Notes under the pieces: generated by a model
The model's database searches: none
Told to the model about the DNA's origin: nothing
What the model saw: only the letters and a program-made list of their open reading frames with translations
Position numbers and translations under genes: made by a program
Shown here: one piece after another, positions 45,128 to 54,759 of the stretch
How positions within the stretch are numbered: the first letter of the stretch is position 1
How the letters are laid out: every line of letters begins with the position of its first letter
Assembly (NCBI GenBank): GCA_022844345.1
Contig: JALHLU010000004.1
Span: 248,001-312,000 of the forward strand
Length of the DNA stretch: 64,000 nucleotides
Direction: 5' to 3'
Origin: Hyphomonadaceae bacterium
GTDB lineage: Bacteria; Pseudomonadota; Alphaproteobacteria; Caulobacterales; Hyphomonadaceae

Positions 45128-46498
45128 ATGGCTAGCACTGGCGCAATATTTGCAGATGCACGCGTCCTTGCGCTGCGTTTGCGGCTGCACCTGACAGACC
45201 TGCAACGCGTTGAGGCGTGGGCGGACGAAGCCATACTGCGCGAATGCGCTCCGCCGGAACTGGCCGATCTCTGCCTCGCCACGCGGGCGGGTGAGCGCAT
45301 CACGCAGCGCATTCTCGATGATCTTGGCGGATCACCGCGGTCGGTGGATGTGATGCGTGCGCTGGCCGATCTCGATACCGAAGCGGCGACGCAGGATGAT
45401 CTGCGCCGCCTGTCCGACAATCTTGATCCGATCCTCAAGCAGCTTGAGCGCGCGGCGGATCTGCCCAAGGCGCTGGCGCCTGCCGTCGGCTTTGCGCGCG
45501 CATTCTGGCAGGCGCGCATGGAAGGCGCCGCTGCGCTGGAGGCGCTGGAAAAGGACGTGCGCGACGTGTTCCAGGCCGTGAAGGAACACGCCGCCGACAT
45601 TCCTGACGCGTGCGACGCTCCCGCCGAAGACGTCACGCCGCCGCGTATCGCCGCCATCGTGGTCAGCTACCACACGGGCGATGTTCTGTTCGACTGCCTC
45701 GCCGCACTGGAAGCTGACGAGGACATCAGCGAGATCGTGCTGGTCAACAACGGCAACCCGCCCGGCGCCGTCACGAGGCTGGATGAGATGGCCGCGCAAA
45801 CGAGCAGGCTGAAGATCATCGGTGAGAGCTTCAACCGTGGCTTCGCCGCTGGCGTGAACCTCGGGGCAACCGCCACCGCCGCGGACCGGCTTCTGATCAT
45901 CAATCCCGACGCAATTCTGCAACCCGGATCGGTCGTGGCGCTGGAATCGGCGATCACCCATGCGGCGGAGCCCGCCATCGCCGGCGGCCGGATTGTCGGG
46001 CTGGACGGGCGCGAACAGCGCGGCGCGCGGCGCCGCAAGCTCACCATGCGCTCGGCTGCGGCGACGTTCCTAGCCGCTGGCTGGCTGCGCGCGTTGAACC
46101 CTGCTTTCGTCAACATCAACCGCCACAACGAGCCGCAGCCTGCAGGGCCCGTGCCCATGGACGCGGTCAGCGGCGCGCTGATGTACATGACGCGCCACGG
46201 CTTCGAGCGGCTGGGCGGGTTCGACGAGGGCTATTTCATGCATGTCGAGGATCTCGACATCTGCCGCCGCGCCGAGGCCGATGGCGGCGCGGTGATCTAC
46301 ACGCCGTTTGCATCTGCTCTGCACCACGGTGCGACAAGCGATGCGCCATCGTTGGTGGTGGAGAGGCACAAGGCGGCCGGGCTCAACCGCTATTTCCGCA
46401 AGTTCGCCGGAACGCGCGGCGAGCAGGCCGCCGCCCGTGTACTCGGCCCGGTGATCGGCTTTCTGCTGGTGACGCGGGCGCGGTTGCGGCGGCGCTAG
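45128..46498 (+). CDS. GT2 glycosyltransferase with a long helical N-terminal domain
   Basis: A 456-residue protein. The GT-A (family 2) domain starts near residue 175 (RIAAIVVSYHTGDVL), with LLIINPDA as the DxD-like region and FMHVEDLDICRRAEADGG as the acceptor/base region, similar to rhamnosyltransferases. The N-terminal 170 residues are almost all helix and not a known GT2 extension. It ends 4 nt inside the convergent CehA-type gene. Confidence 0.85.
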   Translation: MASTGAIFADARVLALRLRLHLTDLQRVEAWADEAILRECAPPELADLCLATRAGERITQRILDDLGGSPRSVDVMRALADLDTEAATQDDLRRLSDNLDPILKQLERAADLPKALAPAVGFARAFWQARMEGAAALEALEKDVRDVFQAVKEHAADIPDACDAPAEDVTPPRIAAIVVSYHTGDVLFDCLAALEADEDISEIVLVNNGNPPGAVTRLDEMAAQTSRLKIIGESFNRGFAAGVNLGATATAADRLLIINPDAILQPGSVVALESAITHAAEPAIAGGRIVGLDGREQRGARRRKLTMRSAAATFLAAGWLRALNPAFVNINRHNEPQPAGPVPMDAVSGALMYMTRHGFERLGGFDEGYFMHVEDLDICRRAEADGGAVIYTPFASALHHGATSDAPSLVVERHKAAGLNRYFRKFAGTRGEQAAARVLGPVIGFLLVTRARLRRR

Positions 46499-48012
46499 GG
46501 GTGAGTGCGGATATAGATCGGATTGCCGATCAGCAGAAGTTTTCCGTCGACGTCGCGGATGTTGACGCGGATCCATCCGTGGTTCTTGCCGCCCTCCACG
46601 TGCACCAATTTCGCTGCGCTGGCGGCGGGGTCGCTGGGGACGCTTACGACGAGTCCGTATGAGACCCACTCGACCTTGGCGCCGGGTGGAAGGGCGCTGG
46701 TCGATGCGGCGACTGTCGCGTTCTCGCTGGCGGCCAATACGAGTTCGCCACCCATGCTCGCAGAGCTGTTCGTTGCGGAGGCTTTCATGTCCAGTCCGGC
46801 GCCGGGCAATCCCGCCACATCCACGAACACGCGCCCGGATTTCACGCCCGCGACCACGCCCCGCGTCGATAGCTCGTCCGCGAACACCACAGTCGCCGGC
46901 TTGCCGACCGGCGACTGCTTCGCGCCGGTTGTATCCTTCGCGTCGTGATTGTCGCTGCCGCCGATGGCGGTGATGCGGTGGCCCTGGTTGAGCAGGGATT
47001 CCCAGAACTTGATGCCGTTGAATGCGCCTTCTGCGCCTGACGTGCGCAGTGTGGAGCCGTTGACGATCTCGATGGCGGATACGCGCGACCAGTCTGTGTC
47101 CTTCGCAGTCCAGCCGCAGCCCATGCAAGCTTCGCCAGATGGCAGTGAGGGATGATTGACCGATACGAATCCGCCGGCCGCGTCGACCTGATCGAACAGC
47201 TTGGCCAGCGTCGGAAGGCGCGGCGAGCCGAGCTGGAAGTCGAGGAAGCCCGTATTGCCCACAGCGTTGGCGTGGCCGAAGAAAGTCGTGATCTCCGTGC
47301 CGGGCATCAGCAGCGTTTCGGGAAACACAGTCTGCAGCTCGCGGATATCGGCCAGTTGCGTGATTGTGTTGTGTTCGGTGAGGGCCACGAAATCGAGACC
47401 GGCAGCCTTCGCGGCCTCGAAGGTGAAGACAGCGGGACAGGGCACGCGCGCATCGCCCACATCGCAGGATCCATCCGAGTGGCCCGTGTGGGTATGGAAA
47501 TCCCCACGCCGCCAGCCGGGAGTCGCGTCGAGCACGATCGCCGGGCCGCTCAGCTGCACGGCCTTGCGCATGCCATCGGGCGGGCCCAGCGTGATCGTCG
47601 CCGAGTAGCTTGCTGTCTGGCCCTCGCGGATGTTCGGCACGCCCAGCACCAGATGCCATGTGCCGGGCGTGATCGGCCCGTTGGCATAGGAGGGCGTTGA
47701 GGCGAATTCGGTGATCTCGAACCGGCTCTTGTTGCCGCCGCTCCAGCCGCGCTGGCCATTGGGATCGCGCATGCCGATGTCGATGACGGTGCGCTGGTCC
47801 TTGCCGGTGTAGCTGAAGTCCACGGCGATCCGCCCCGTCCCTGCGGGAACCTCAAACGGGATTTCGCGATAGCTCTGGTGGTCGGCGCGGGTGATCCCGC
47901 CGGTGAGCGTGATCTGGCTTGCTGCGTGCTGCGCTGCGGCCGGCGCGGCCTGTTCCGGCGCGGCGGTGCATGCCGCCAGAACGAGCAGGAGCGCGAAAGA
48001 GATATGCCGCAT
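46495..48012 (-). CDS. CehA/McbA-family PHP metallohydrolase lipoprotein
   Basis: A 505-residue lipoprotein (Cys15 in Leu-Ala-Ala-Cys) with GAGG before ATG 48012. The N-terminal part is beta-rich. The PHP-type hydrolase has DFHTHTGHSDGSCDVGD, LTEHNTITQL, GTEITTFFGHANA and GSDNHDAK as metal-binding motifs. CehA members hydrolyse esters such as carbaryl, but the natural substrate here is unknown. Divergent from the AbgT-type transporter. Confidence 0.88.
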   Translation of the reverse strand: MRHISFALLLVLAACTAAPEQAAPAAAQHAASQITLTGGITRADHQSYREIPFEVPAGTGRIAVDFSYTGKDQRTVIDIGMRDPNGQRGWSGGNKSRFEITEFASTPSYANGPITPGTWHLVLGVPNIREGQTASYSATITLGPPDGMRKAVQLSGPAIVLDATPGWRRGDFHTHTGHSDGSCDVGDARVPCPAVFTFEAAKAAGLDFVALTEHNTITQLADIRELQTVFPETLLMPGTEITTFFGHANAVGNTGFLDFQLGSPRLPTLAKLFDQVDAAGGFVSVNHPSLPSGEACMGCGWTAKDTDWSRVSAIEIVNGSTLRTSGAEGAFNGIKFWESLLNQGHRITAIGGSDNHDAKDTTGAKQSPVGKPATVVFADELSTRGVVAGVKSGRVFVDVAGLPGAGLDMKASATNSSASMGGELVLAASENATVAASTSALPPGAKVEWVSYGLVVSVPSDPAASAAKLVHVEGGKNHGWIRVNIRDVDGKLLLIGNPIYIRTHP

Positions 48013-48124
48013 GCGATTGCCTCGGTTGATCGTGGCGCAGCCTAGAGCAGCAGTGTGACGCCTCCAACGCCATTCGCGCCGGATGCCCATCGACAGCCAA
48101 GCCGGGCCGTGCTGAACATTTCCA

Positions 48125-49681
48125 ATGGACGGACGGGCAGGGACGGCGGGGAAACGCAGCAGGTTTCTGGATGCGGTCGAGCGGCTGGGCAACGCCCTGC
48201 CGGACCCGATTTTCATATTCGTGGTGATTATCCTTGTCCTCGTGGGCGTGTCGATGATCGGCGCGTCGGCGGGCTGGTCGGCTGTGAACCCGGTGACAGG
48301 CGAGACGCTGGTGGTCTCCAGCCTGCTCAGCGAGGCGAATGTCCAGAAGCTGTTCGTCGAGATGCCGCGCACATATACCGGCTTTGCGCCGCTGGGCTTT
48401 GCGCTGACCATCATGCTAGGCGCCGCGGTGGCGGAGAAGTCGGGCCTGCTGACGGCCCTGATGCGCGCCAGCCTGGGCGGCGCGCCGAAGAACATCCTTG
48501 TGCCGATGGTGTTCGTGCTGGGCATGCTGGCGACGCACGCCAATGACGCAGCCTACATGGTCTATGTTCCGCTGGCGGGGATCGTGTTCGCGGCGGCCGG
48601 ACGCCATCCGGTGCTGGGGCTGATCGCCGGGTGGGCGGGCGCGGCGGTGGGCCTCTCGGGCAACCTGTTTCCGGGACAGTACGATGTGCTGCTGCTGGGC
48701 ATCACCGAGACGGGCGCGCGGCTGCTCGATCCCGAGTGGACGATGAACCCTCTGGGCAACTGGTATTTCAGCATCGGCATCGCGGTGGTGTTCACGGCCG
48801 TGGGCTGGTGGGTCCTCGAGCGCGTGATCGCGCCGCGTCTGGGCGACTGGAAAGGCGAGGGCGCCGAAGCGGAGCTCGCGGGCATGAGGCTCACCTCCGT
48901 CGAGAAGAAGGGATTGATCTGGGCAGGCGTTGCCGCGCTTGGCGTTGCGGGTCTCGCGACGGCGCTGGTGATGTGGCCGGGCTTCACGCCGCTGATGGAT
49001 GAAGAGGCAAGCGGCAGCCAGCAGATGACGCCGTTCTTCCGCTCGATCGCGGCGCTTCTGTTCCTGCTCTTCATCTCGACAGGCTGGGCGTATGGCGCGG
49101 CGACGAAGTCGATAAAATCGCATCGCGACGTGGTGACGATGATGGTCGACGGGCTGGGCGTCATCATGCCCTATCTCGTGCTGATCTTCTTCGCGGCGCA
49201 CTTCGTGGCGATGTTCGGCTGGTCGAACCTTGGGCCCATCACGGCGATTGCAGGGGCGGACCAGCTGCGGGCGATGGAGGCGCCGCCGGCGATTCTCCTG
49301 CCGCTGCTGGCGACGATGTCGGCCTGGCTGGATTTCCTGATTGCGTCTGGCTCGGCGAAGTGGGCGGCCATGGCGCCGGTGGCGACGCCGATGATGATGT
49401 TGCTGGAAGTCTCTCCTGAAATGACCACGGCCGCCTATCGCGTCGGCGATACGGTGACGAACCTGATCTCGCCGCTCAACCCCTATTTGATCCTGACCAT
49501 GGTGTTCGCGCAGCGCTACATGCCGAACTTCCGGCTCGGCACGATGATCGCGATGGCGCTGCCGCTGGCGGCGGCGTTTTATATCTCCGGCATGCTGCTG
49601 ACGGCGGTGTGGGTTGCGCTAGGCATTCCGGTGGGGCCGGCGGCGCCGGTGGAATACCATGTGCCCGGACTGGTCAACTAG
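48125..49681 (+). CDS. AbgT-family transporter
   Basis: A 518-residue secondary transporter with about eleven hydrophobic helices. GFAPLGFALTIMLGAAVAEKSGLL and DTVTNLISPLNPYL are characteristic of the AbgT (p-aminobenzoyl-glutamate/antimetabolite) family. Convergent with an M20 amidohydrolase 13 nt away. In E. coli, AbgT imports p-aminobenzoyl-glutamate, which AbgAB cleaves, so the pairing makes sense here. Confidence 0.93.
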   Translation: MDGRAGTAGKRSRFLDAVERLGNALPDPIFIFVVIILVLVGVSMIGASAGWSAVNPVTGETLVVSSLLSEANVQKLFVEMPRTYTGFAPLGFALTIMLGAAVAEKSGLLTALMRASLGGAPKNILVPMVFVLGMLATHANDAAYMVYVPLAGIVFAAAGRHPVLGLIAGWAGAAVGLSGNLFPGQYDVLLLGITETGARLLDPEWTMNPLGNWYFSIGIAVVFTAVGWWVLERVIAPRLGDWKGEGAEAELAGMRLTSVEKKGLIWAGVAALGVAGLATALVMWPGFTPLMDEEASGSQQMTPFFRSIAALLFLLFISTGWAYGAATKSIKSHRDVVTMMVDGLGVIMPYLVLIFFAAHFVAMFGWSNLGPITAIAGADQLRAMEAPPAILLPLLATMSAWLDFLIASGSAKWAAMAPVATPMMMLLEVSPEMTTAAYRVGDTVTNLISPLNPYLILTMVFAQRYMPNFRLGTMIAMALPLAAAFYISGMLLTAVWVALGIPVGPAAPVEYHVPGLVN

Positions 49682-49694
49682 CGACTGGGCCCGG

Positions 49695-50903
49695 CTAGCG
49701 CTCCAGACCATCGGCCAGGAACGCCTCGGCGATGGCGCAGTGCAGGGCGGCGCCGCGGGCCATGACGCGTTCGTCCAGCATCATGCGGTTGGAATGCAGC
49801 GCGCAGCAGGTGCGCCAGTCGCCGCCTTCGGGCGTGGCGCCCAGGAACATCATCGCGCCGGGGGCCTTCTGCAGCACGTAGGAGAAATCCTCCGCGCCCA
49901 TCATCGGGTGGGGCATCTCGAACCAGGCTTCCTCGCCGAACATCGCCTTGGTCGTGCGGCGGGCGAGGGCGACGGCCTTCTCGTCGCAGATCGTCACGGG
50001 GAAGCCGGGGATGATCTTGAGATCCGCCTCGCACAGATGGGCGGCGCAGACATGCTCCACGACGCGCTTCAGGCCATCGCGCGCGATGGTGCGGGATTTT
50101 TCGGAGAAGGAGCGGATCGTGCCTTCGATGAAGGCCGTCTCGGGGATCACGTTGTTGGTGGAGCCGGACCGGATGTGCGCGATGGTCAGCACGGCGGGAT
50201 CGAAGGCGGGCACGCGGCGGGTCATCATCGCCTGCAGCGCGGTCACCATCTCGCAGGCGACGGGGATGGGGTCGACGGCATCGTGCGGTTGCGAGGCGTG
50301 GCCGCCCCGGCCCTTGATGGTCAGCTCGATGCGGTCAGCGGCGGCCAGCAGCGGACCGACGCGGCCGGCGAAGACGCCGGACTGGATGTTGGGCGTGATG
50401 TGCAGGGCGTAGGCGGCATCGGGAATGGGGTCGATCAGGCCGTCCTCCAGCATGTAGCGCGCGCCATGCCAGCCTTCCTCGCCCGGCTGGAACATGAACT
50501 GCACGGTGCCGGCGAGACGTTCGCGCTGGGCGCAGAGTGCGTGAGCGGCCGCCACCAGCATGGCGACGTGCGTGTCGTGCCCGCAGGCGTGCATGGCGTT
50601 CTGGACGGTGGAGGAGAATTCGAGGCCGGTGTCTTCTTCCATCGGCAGGGCGTCCATATCCCCGCGCAGGAGGACGGTGCGGCCGTTCGAGGGACCGCGC
50701 AGCGTGGCGATGAAGCCGGTGGTGGAGGGGCCCTCGGTGTATTCGAGCGGCAGGCCCTTGAGCGCTTCCTTCGCCTTTGCGGTGGTCAGCGGATTGTGCA
50801 GGCCGATCTCGGGCTCGGCATGGATGGCGCGGCGCAGCGCGATCATCTCGGGCAGGCGGGCTTCGGCTTCTTCGATCCAGTGCTGCATTGCCGGTTTGGT
50901 CAT
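49695..50903 (-). CDS. M20-family amidohydrolase (AbgB/hippurate-hydrolase type)
   Basis: A 402-residue soluble metallopeptidase from ATG 50903, with AAGGG 9 nt upstream; an ATG three codons earlier is less favoured. Metal-site motifs are HACGHDTHVAMLVAAAH and FQPGEEGWHGARYM, with GAEDFSYVLQ near the C-terminus. Likely cleaves N-acyl amino acids or p-aminobenzoyl-glutamate brought in by the convergent AbgT-type transporter. Confidence 0.94.
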   Translation of the reverse strand: MTKPAMQHWIEEAEARLPEMIALRRAIHAEPEIGLHNPLTTAKAKEALKGLPLEYTEGPSTTGFIATLRGPSNGRTVLLRGDMDALPMEEDTGLEFSSTVQNAMHACGHDTHVAMLVAAAHALCAQRERLAGTVQFMFQPGEEGWHGARYMLEDGLIDPIPDAAYALHITPNIQSGVFAGRVGPLLAAADRIELTIKGRGGHASQPHDAVDPIPVACEMVTALQAMMTRRVPAFDPAVLTIAHIRSGSTNNVIPETAFIEGTIRSFSEKSRTIARDGLKRVVEHVCAAHLCEADLKIIPGFPVTICDEKAVALARRTTKAMFGEEAWFEMPHPMMGAEDFSYVLQKAPGAMMFLGATPEGGDWRTCCALHSNRMMLDERVMARGAALHCAIAEAFLADGLER

Positions 50904-51501
50904 GACGGTCATCCCTTGTGTGGAACGATCATCGGCCAAGTCGGCGGGGAAGGGAACTGGTCCAGGGAAACACCGAAAGCTCCACGGCCCGGATGGGCAT
51001 GGAGGCCTGCTTTGGTTCTGGCCCATTTCACGAGAATGGAGGGCCGGGGACGCGGATGGCTCCGCAGGTTTAGTCCGTAGTCCGTGGTTCGTAGTTCGAG
51101 AGCGGATCGCCCGCGTCCCCGCGAACAGGTTTCCCGGCTCGCATCGCCCCGCGCCGACAGTGATCAGCTGCCCTCCGTGCGGAGACGACGGGCGCATATT
51201 GCGCTCACTCCGGAGGGGGGTGGATGAGATTGCGGCTGTCCCACAGCGGAAATTGGCGAGGCCTCTGATTGTGCTGGAGAAGATCGCTGCAATAGACACC
51301 GATATCCGGCCGAATCTGGCCTGCCGCAATCGCCCGCGTTTCAGGTCCGGAATGTTGCGCTGATGGCGGGCCTGAATCGTGTGTCACCCAAAAAAACGCC
51401 GTACTCGTGCAAAAAACGATCCCATAGCCGCCTCGCGGCGGTAGCATCCCGGTAACCGAACCGGGCGCATAGCCGATCGAGCACCTAAGGAGGCGCAAGC
51501 C
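50904..51501. other. Long intergenic region upstream of ddl
   Basis: About 600 nt with no frame that has both a ribosome binding site and protein-like composition. A plus-strand stretch near 51215-51363 reads loosely like protein but has no start, so it may be a gene remnant. Near ddl there is a small stem CCGCC/GGCGG (51430-51444). The ddl promoter should lie here, but I could not fix it. Confidence 0.5.
51073..51100. repeat. Four imperfect 7-bp tandem units
   Basis: GTCCGTA, GTCCGTG, GTTCGTA and GTTCGAG follow each other without gaps in the non-coding region before ddl. This is a short degenerate tandem repeat of unknown role. Confidence 0.6.
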
Positions 51502-52410
51502 ATGACACGTGTTGCTGTCATCATGGGGGGCTGGTCTTCGGAGCGGCCCGTGTCGCTGTCCTCGGGCAGGGGCATGGCCGAGGCCGCGCGCCAGGCCGGC
51601 TACGACGTCGTCGAGATCGACGTCACGCGCGAGCTTGCGCAGCAGCTGACCGATGCCAAGCCCGATGTCGTGCTGAACGCGCTGCATGGCCCCTGGGGCG
51701 AGGATGGCTGCGTGCAGGGCGTGATGGAAATCCTGGGTATCCCTTACACGCATTCCGGCGTGCTCGCTTCGGCGCTGGCGATGGACAAGGACAAGTCGCG
51801 GGCGATCTACGTCCAGCACGGCCTCGATGTCGCCGAGGGCGGCATGTACGATGTTGAGGACCTCGCGCGCGACCACATCATGCCGCCGCCCTACGTGATC
51901 AAACCGCCGGCAGAGGGATCCTCGTTCGGCGTGTTTATCGTTCGGGAAGGCGCCAACCGCCCGCCCAAGGAACTCACCGACGGAACCTGGACGTTCGGCA
52001 AGCGGGCGCTGGTCGAAAAGTTCATTCCGGGCCGGGAACTTACGGTCGGCGTCATGGGTGACCGCGCCATGGCTGTCACCGAGATCACGACTTTAAGGGA
52101 GTATTACGACTTCGCTGCAAAATACGAGGCTGGAGGATCGCGCCACGTCCTTCCTGCAGACCTGCCGAATGCGGTCACCGAAGCTGCGCTTGACGCATCG
52201 CTGAGGGCCCATCGTGCTCTTGGCTGCCGGGGGGTGTCGCGGTCTGACTTTCGCTACGATGAAAAAGCGGGTCGACTGGTGATACTCGAGACCAACACGC
52301 AACCGGGCATGACGCCCACCTCGCTCATCCCCGAGCAGGCTGCGCATATGGGCATCGACTATCCCTCGCTCGTCCGCTGGATGATCGAGGACGCATCATG
52401 CCCAAGGTAA
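51502..52410 (+). CDS. ddl: D-alanine--D-alanine ligase
   Basis: Cytoplasmic ATP-grasp ligase that makes D-Ala-D-Ala for peptidoglycan. The protein has 302 residues, with AAGGAGG before the [18 protein letters not shown] is the N-terminal signature, [13 protein letters not shown] the ATP-grasp loop and [12 protein letters not shown] the metal/substrate end. It overlaps ftsQ by 13 nt. The mur genes usually found upstream in the dcw cluster are absent. Confidence 0.97.
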   Translation: MTRVAVIMGGWSSERPVSLSSGRGMAEAARQAGYDVVEIDVTRELAQQLTDAKPDVVLNALHGPWGEDGCVQGVMEILGIPYTHSGVLASALAMDKDKSRAIYVQHGLDVAEGGMYDVEDLARDHIMPPPYVIKPPAEGSSFGVFIVREGANRPPKELTDGTWTFGKRALVEKFIPGRELTVGVMGDRAMAVTEITTLREYYDFAAKYEAGGSRHVLPADLPNAVTEAALDASLRAHRALGCRGVSRSDFRYDEKAGRLVILETNTQPGMTPTSLIPEQAAHMGIDYPSLVRWMIEDASCPR

Positions 52411-53351
52411 GACGGCCGCAGATCGCGGGTCCAGCCTATGATGATCGTGACGGTGCGCCGCCCCCGCCGCGCGCGCAGTCGCACGGTTCGGCGCGCCGTG
52501 CGCGCGACATTCCGTACTCCGTCGCCTGGTTCCGCGACCGCATCGCGACCTACGCGCTGGGCACGATCATCTGCGGCGCTCTGATGCTGACCATCGCCGC
52601 CTGGATGGGCGGATCGCTGGGCGCGTTTGGCCGCAACATGACCAATGGCTTCAACGTGATCGCCGGATGGGCGGGCATGGGCATCAAGGGCGTTGAGGTT
52701 TGCGGTCCAGGCAGAACAACGCAGAAGCCATGCCCCGAGATCGACGGGGATGTCGTCACGCACGTGCTGGCGGCGGCGGATATCAAGTCTGGCGCGGCCG
52801 TTATCGGCGTCGACCCCTACGCGGTTCGCCAGCAGATCGAGGGCCTCGATCTGGGGGCGGTGAGCGTGCAACGCCTCTGGCCCGATCGCATCCGTATCGA
52901 GCTGGATCAACGGGAGGCCGTCGCGCTCTGGCAGGAGCACGACAAGGGCGGCGCCTGGCGCGTCGTGGACCAGAGCGGACAGGCGTTCGCGGATGCCGAT
53001 CTTTCCAAATATGCCGGCCTGCCGCATGTCGTCGGCGCAAATGCGGGTGAAGCAGCCTCCAGCCTCGTTGCAGCGATGAGCGCTTATCCGAACCTCAAGG
53101 AACGTCTGGAGGTTGCCTATCGCGTTGGCGGGCGCCGTTGGGACATCAAATTCTCGGGCCGCGCAGACCTGGTCGCAATGCCCGACGACCAGAAGCTCAA
53201 GGCCGCTCTTGATTGCGTGAACCTGCTGCACGCCGAGACCGGACTCCTCGATCTGCCTGCGATGCGCATCGACGCGCGCGCCGACACCTGCAAGCTGGCG
53301 ATCCAGCCGATCCCGGGCGCCCCTGCGGACCCTCTGTCCGGAGATGCGTGA
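52398..53351 (+). CDS. ftsQ: Cell division protein FtsQ
   Basis: Bitopic divisome protein, 317 residues. A Pro/Arg-rich cytoplasmic tail (about 1-45) is followed by a membrane helix (about 52-72), a POTRA-like segment and the beta domain ([32 protein letters not shown]). Four Cys sit in the periplasmic part, so disulfides are possible. It overlaps ddl; ftsA follows. Confidence 0.95.
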   Translation: MPKVRRPQIAGPAYDDRDGAPPPPRAQSHGSARRARDIPYSVAWFRDRIATYALGTIICGALMLTIAAWMGGSLGAFGRNMTNGFNVIAGWAGMGIKGVEVCGPGRTTQKPCPEIDGDVVTHVLAAADIKSGAAVIGVDPYAVRQQIEGLDLGAVSVQRLWPDRIRIELDQREAVALWQEHDKGGAWRVVDQSGQAFADADLSKYAGLPHVVGANAGEAASSLVAAMSAYPNLKERLEVAYRVGGRRWDIKFSGRADLVAMPDDQKLKAALDCVNLLHAETGLLDLPAMRIDARADTCKLAIQPIPGAPADPLSGDA

Positions 53352-53356
53352 TCACC

Positions 53357-54652
53357 ATGTCGACGCTTGCCCAGCGTTCCCAGGTCCGTGACCGCGCCAT
53401 CGGGCGCGGTTCGGTCATGGCTGCGCTGGACATCGGGTCGTCCAAGGTCGCCTGCCTGATCGCCCGCCGCGCTGACGCGACCGAGGGCGAACCGCGCGTC
53501 GCCGGAGCTGGGGCCCAGGGCACCAAGGGCGTACGCTCTGGCGCCGTCGTCGATCTCGACAATCTCGAACGTTCCATTCGTCTTGCCGTCGAACAGGCCG
53601 AGCGCGCCGCAGACTTGCGCGTCACCGACGTCGTGCTTGGCGTGTCGGGCCCCGACCTGCGCTCTGACATTGTCCGCGCTGCGCTGCCGCTCAGCGGGCG
53701 CGAGATCACGCCCCTGCATATCCGCGAAGTCCGCATCGCCGCGCTGGAAAGCTTCAAGTCGCAGGGCCGCGAAATTCTCCACTCCGCGCCGCTTGGCTTC
53801 ACGGTGGACGGCACGGCCGGCGTCAAGGATCCGCGCGGCATGTATGCCGAAACCCTGACCGCCAGCTTCCTCGTGGTCTCGGCCCCGACGGCGGCCTTGC
53901 GCAACATCGTCCAGTGCGTGTCGCGCGCCCATCTCAACGTCTCAGCCATCCTGGCTGCCCCGTTCGCATCCGGCCTTGCCTGTCTGGTCGAGGACGAGGC
54001 CGAGCAGGGGGCCATGCTGATTGATTTCGGGGCGGGGGTTACGTCTGCGGCAGCCTTCTACGATGGCGGGCTGGTCCACGTCGAAACCCTCCCCATGGGC
54101 GGCGCGCGCGCCACGTCGGACCTCGCCCAGGGCCTGGGAACCACCTTTGCCGCCGCCGAACGGCTCAAGATCCAGCATGGCGCCGCCAGCCTCGCCGCCG
54201 CCGGGGCGCTGGACATGGTCGAGGCGCCGCGCCTTGGCCAGGATGGCCGCCTCGAAGCGCACCAGTGTTCCCGGGCGGATATCGCCCAGGTGCTGCGTCC
54301 CAGGATCGAGGAAATTCTGGAACTGATGGACGGACGGCTGTCCAAGGCGTCAGCAACGGGTCGGCCCTTGCCGAGACGGATCGTACTCACGGGCGGATCG
54401 AGCCAGATGCCGTGCCTGCAGGAGCTGGCGGAAGACGTTTTTCGCGCGCCGGTGCGTCTCGCCAAGCCTGCCAATGTGAAGGGTCTAGGCGAGACTTACA
54501 GTTCACCCGCTTTCGCCGCTGCGGCAGGGCTGTTACGCTGGGACCTGATGGGCGGCCCGGACCCTTCGCGCTTCAGCGGAGACCGGGGCGCAGTGGATTC
54601 CGGCGAAGGCCTCTTCAGGCAGGTCTTCGGGTGGGTTCAGAAAAACTTCTGA
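53357..54652 (+). CDS. ftsA: Cell division protein FtsA
   Basis: Actin-like divisome ATPase that tethers FtsZ to the membrane. The protein has 431 residues from ATG 53357; GTG 53348, overlapping the ftsQ stop, is an alternative. The phosphate loop is ALDIGSSKVACLIAR and the adenosine region is IVLTGGSSQMPCL. The C-terminal amphipathic helix (EGLFRQVFGWVQKNF) is the membrane anchor. Confidence 0.97.
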   Translation: MSTLAQRSQVRDRAIGRGSVMAALDIGSSKVACLIARRADATEGEPRVAGAGAQGTKGVRSGAVVDLDNLERSIRLAVEQAERAADLRVTDVVLGVSGPDLRSDIVRAALPLSGREITPLHIREVRIAALESFKSQGREILHSAPLGFTVDGTAGVKDPRGMYAETLTASFLVVSAPTAALRNIVQCVSRAHLNVSAILAAPFASGLACLVEDEAEQGAMLIDFGAGVTSAAAFYDGGLVHVETLPMGGARATSDLAQGLGTTFAAAERLKIQHGAASLAAAGALDMVEAPRLGQDGRLEAHQCSRADIAQVLRPRIEEILELMDGRLSKASATGRPLPRRIVLTGGSSQMPCLQELAEDVFRAPVRLAKPANVKGLGETYSSPAFAAAAGLLRWDLMGGPDPSRFSGDRGAVDSGEGLFRQVFGWVQKNF

Positions 54653-54665
54653 ACCGGCGCTACCT

Positions 54666-54680
54666 TTAAGGAGCGCTTAG
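54666..54680 (+). promoter_or_regulatory. CtrA-like site before ftsZ
   Basis: TTAA-GGAGCGC-TTAG differs by one base from the CtrA consensus TTAA-N7-TTAA and lies 80-95 nt before the ftsZ start. CtrA represses ftsZ in Caulobacter crescentus. A single imperfect site in this A+T-poor DNA is only suggestive. Confidence 0.35.
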
Positions 54681-54759
54681 CCAAACGCCGCGATCTTCAT
54701 CGAGTGCGCCAAGCGGGCAAGGGCCCGTGCGGCTGCTGGGATGCGTTTCGAGGTTGCCC

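Noticed and set aside
43193-45205. A 670-codon frame antisense to thrS
   Set aside because: Mirror of a fully conserved synthetase gene; composition is typical of shadow frames.
51215-51363. Possible gene remnant before ddl
   Set aside because: It reads partly like protein but has no start, ribosome binding site or recognisable motif; not enough to call a pseudogene.
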